In this document: in pieces, positions 61,844-64,000 of the stretch
Position numbering within the stretch: position 1 is the stretch's first letter
Layout of the letters: each line of letters opens with the position of its first letter
Source of the DNA: Liminaster sp045576355
GTDB taxonomy: Bacteria; Bacteroidota; Bacteroidia; Bacteroidales; UBA3663
Length of the DNA: 64,000 bases
Assembly: GCA_045576355.1 (NCBI GenBank)
Contig: JAZNGG010000029.1
Location: 1-64,000 of the forward strand
Direction of reading: 5' to 3'
Program-made: the position numbers and the translations under genes
The notes under the pieces: generated by a model
What the model was told of the DNA's origin: nothing
Databases searched by the model: none
Seen by the model: the letters and a program-made list of their open reading frames with translations, nothing else

Positions 61844-64000
61844 ATGAAACAGACCAATTATCATCTGTTTGACTTTATGGATTTTGATCCGGAGCTCTCC
61901 CTCAACGAATCTCTCTGGAAAGCGTGCCGACCAACACAAATCAGAGAACAAGATGGAGACATCTGGCTGGACATACCTTTTCAGAAACAGCAGTTGGCCA
62001 ACGATATGGCTGCTGACGAAACAGCACCTCGGGTCACACACACACTGAGACTCCGTGCCTATAATCATCACATAGTCCGCCTATCGACCTCTTTTTCGGA
62101 GAAACACGATGCCCATCCGGATGAAGATGATATGCTCTCATGGCACAAAGAGATCCATCAGATGCCCCTGTCTCTCCATGAAGAAAACGGTCTTTGGACC
62201 GTGACAGATGATAAAGGCATAAAAAGGGCTGAAATCAATCTGAGGGAGGCTGTAATAGACTACTGGAGCGACCTCCAGCCTGCACCCCAGGAGACGATAG
62301 ACATGACGCTCTTCCCCGATGGGAAAAAGAGTGTCCGTCTGAGTGCCTATGACCACTTTTCGCCCCCTCGTTACGATGCTCTCCCATTGGCTTACTGCCT
62401 CAAAGATGGGGAAAGCGAACGTGCCACACTCTCTTTCGAATGTCAGCCCGACGAATGTTTTGTCGGTACGGGTGAACGATTTACCAAAATGGACCTGAGC
62501 GGAAGGACATTCCAGCTTAAAAACCAGGATGGACAAGGGGTTAACAACCGTCGATGCTATAAGAACATCCCATTCTACCTGAGTAGCCGGATGTATGGTG
62601 TCTTCTATCACACTTGTGCCCATTGTAAACTCTCTCTGGCAGATCACTCCACACGCTCAGTACAGTTTCTTAACGACCAGCCCACGATCGATGCATTTAT
62701 CATCGGCGGTGAGACTCCCGAAGAGATCCTGCACGGCTATCGCTCCCTGACCGGTTTTCCTCCGATGCTCCCCCTCTGGAGTTTCGGCATCTGGATGAGC
62801 CGCATGACCTACTTCAGCGCTGATGAAGTCAATGAGATCTGTCAGCGACTACGTGCAGAGAACTATCCCTGCGACGTGATCCATCTGGATACAGGATGGT
62901 TTAAGACCGACTGGTTATGTGAATGGAAATTTAACGAGGAACGATTCCCTAATCCCGTTAAGTTTATCCGTGATCTGAAAGAAAACGGATATCGTGTTTC
63001 CCTTTGGCAATTGCCCTATGTGGCAGAAGATGCCGAACAGATCACCGAGGCACGAGACAACAACTATATTGCCCCCCTTACCAAAAAACAAGAACGAGAA
63101 GGCTCCAACTTCTCGGCATTAGATTACGCCGGAACTATCGACTTTACCTATCCTAAAGCGACAGAGTGGTACAAGCAATTGCTCCGCCGCCTGCTGGAAA
63201 TGGGTGTCACCTGCATCAAAACAGACTTTGGAGAAAACATTCACATGGATGCACTCTATCATGGCATGCCGGCAGCATTGCTCAACAATCTATATGCCCT
63301 GCTCTATCAGAAAGCCGCCTATGAGATTACCGAAGAGGTGTGCGGAGATGGCATTGTCTGGGCAAGAGCCGCGTGGGCAGGATGCCAACGCTACCCATTG
63401 CATTGGGGCGGCGACTCAGCCAGCACATGGGACGGAATGGCAGGTTCGCTGAAAGGAGGTTTGCACTTCGGTCTCTCCGGATTTGCTTTCTGGAGCCATG
63501 ATGTGCCGGGATTCCACAGCCTGCCCAACTTTATGAACTCCCCCTTGCAGGAGGATGTCTATGTCCGCTGGACACAGTTTGGAGTCTTCACGTCTCATAT
63601 GCGCTATCATGGCAGCCACAAACGCGAACCATGGGCATATCCTGCCATAGCCCCGATCGTCAAGAAGTGGTGGCATCTGCGTTATCGACTTTTGCCTTAC
63701 ATCATCGAGCAAAGCCAAAAAGCCACCACCACCGGCTATCCTCTCGTTCGTGCCCTCATCTTCCATCATCATGATGACCGGATCTGCTGGCACATCGATG
63801 ACCAGTATTATTTCGGTGATGACCTCATGGTAGCTCCGGTAATGAACAGCGATAACTGCCGTGATGTCTATCTGCCGGAAGGCGAATGGGTGGACTTCTT
63901 CTCCGGCGAGACATTGCAGGGGGGCAGATGGTTGCGCCATCTGGAAGTTCCTTTGGACAAAATGCCTGTCTATGCTAAAAAAGGCAGTAACATTCCTATG
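61844..64000 (+). CDS. GH31 alpha-glycosidase, YicI/alpha-xylosidase-like (3' end outside the window)
   Basis: The frame is open from the ATG at 61844 to the window end, 719 residues so far. The N-terminal beta domain is followed by the catalytic barrel with LWSFGIWMSRMTYFS, VIHLDTGWF, GVTCIKTDFGE (nucleophile Asp), YPLHWGGDSASTW (acid/base Asp) and SGFAFWSHDVPGF. KTDFGE and the overall length fit alpha-xylosidases of the YicI type. No signal peptide, so it acts in the cytosol or lacks one by start choice. Next to fucose genes it suggests xyloglucan-type, fucose- and xylose-bearing substrates. Confidence 0.9.
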   Translation, partial: MKQTNYHLFDFMDFDPELSLNESLWKACRPTQIREQDGDIWLDIPFQKQQLANDMAADETAPRVTHTLRLRAYNHHIVRLSTSFSEKHDAHPDEDDMLSWHKEIHQMPLSLHEENGLWTVTDDKGIKRAEINLREAVIDYWSDLQPAPQETIDMTLFPDGKKSVRLSAYDHFSPPRYDALPLAYCLKDGESERATLSFECQPDECFVGTGERFTKMDLSGRTFQLKNQDGQGVNNRRCYKNIPFYLSSRMYGVFYHTCAHCKLSLADHSTRSVQFLNDQPTIDAFIIGGETPEEILHGYRSLTGFPPMLPLWSFGIWMSRMTYFSADEVNEICQRLRAENYPCDVIHLDTGWFKTDWLCEWKFNEERFPNPVKFIRDLKENGYRVSLWQLPYVAEDAEQITEARDNNYIAPLTKKQEREGSNFSALDYAGTIDFTYPKATEWYKQLLRRLLEMGVTCIKTDFGENIHMDALYHGMPAALLNNLYALLYQKAAYEITEEVCGDGIVWARAAWAGCQRYPLHWGGDSASTWDGMAGSLKGGLHFGLSGFAFWSHDVPGFHSLPNFMNSPLQEDVYVRWTQFGVFTSHMRYHGSHKREPWAYPAIAPIVKKWWHLRYRLLPYIIEQSQKATTTGYPLVRALIFHHHDDRICWHIDDQYYFGDDLMVAPVMNSDNCRDVYLPEGEWVDFFSGETLQGGRWLRHLEVPLDKMPVYAKKGSNIPM

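Overview
The window reads as chromosomal DNA of a member of the order Bacteroidales (Bacteroidota). The evidence is a complete porP-gldK-gldL-gldM-gldN type IX secretion/gliding cluster, a six-gene fimbrillin (FimB/Mfa2-type) locus, PL10/GH43, GHL10 and GH31 carbohydrate enzymes, a CcsA-type cytochrome c assembly protein, BspA-like leucine-rich repeats, a FISUMP lipoprotein, and many promoters of the Bacteroidota form TTTG-N19/20-TAnnTTTG. Genus cannot be fixed from the sequence alone.

Layout. 1-2.9 kb is an accessory edge: the N-terminus of a tyrosine recombinase running off the left end, a C-terminal relic of a DNA methylase-like protein, an AT-rich hypothetical gene and a HigB/HigA-type toxin-antitoxin pair with a textbook promoter and palindrome. 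2.9-4.2 kb has an orphan membrane protein and a 22-bp tandem array. 4.2-12.4 kb (minus strand) holds miaB followed by porP-gldKLMN. 12.9-14.4 kb is a CoA-transferase. 14.6-22.5 kb (minus) is a fimbrial operon: OmpA/DUF3575 barrel, Mfa2-type anchor, major fimbrillin, two further fimbrillins and a large tip-like protein. 23.8-30.8 kb (minus) is carbohydrate metabolism: a three-domain PL10-GH43-GH43 fusion, an SGNH esterase, a sugar kinase, a GHL10 enzyme and a small DUF486 protein. 30.9-43.4 kb is mostly housekeeping: ABC-F ATPase, barrel protein, YjbQ, Dxs, TrkA, TrkH, FtsK and thioredoxin reductase. 43.4-47.8 kb is AT-richer and carries a GT39/LAB_N/GT2 lipid-glycan cassette whose GT2 is frameshifted. 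48-52.7 kb has an SNF transporter, a ComEA-like helix-hairpin-helix protein, AlkD and a 5'-truncated ccsA. 52.7-54.2 kb has a truncated BspA-like gene and a FISUMP lipoprotein. 54.8-64 kb (plus) is a fucose/xyloside region: GH141-like beta-helix lipoprotein, fucI, a mutarotase, fucP and a GH31 gene that runs off the right end.

The unusual material lies mostly between genes. (a) A candidate ~350-nt structured RNA (54236-54590, minus) has a perfect promoter, a ~120-nt multi-segment hairpin, a second hairpin domain and an intrinsic terminator. (b) A ~660-bp element is present twice in inverted orientation (22965-23620 and 56955-57625); each copy carries a promoter, a ~98-nt hairpin RNA with a U-tract and a conserved double-arm palindrome. 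(c) A 22-bp G+C-rich repeat forms a direct array at 3.8 kb and an inverted array able to form a cruciform at 44.5 kb. (d) Modular low-complexity blocks recur in at least seven gaps. (e) ccsA is joined to a BspA-like fragment at a short shared sequence, apparently with loss of its N-terminal half. These are sequence-level inferences; homology searches, structure scoring and RNA mapping could not be run.
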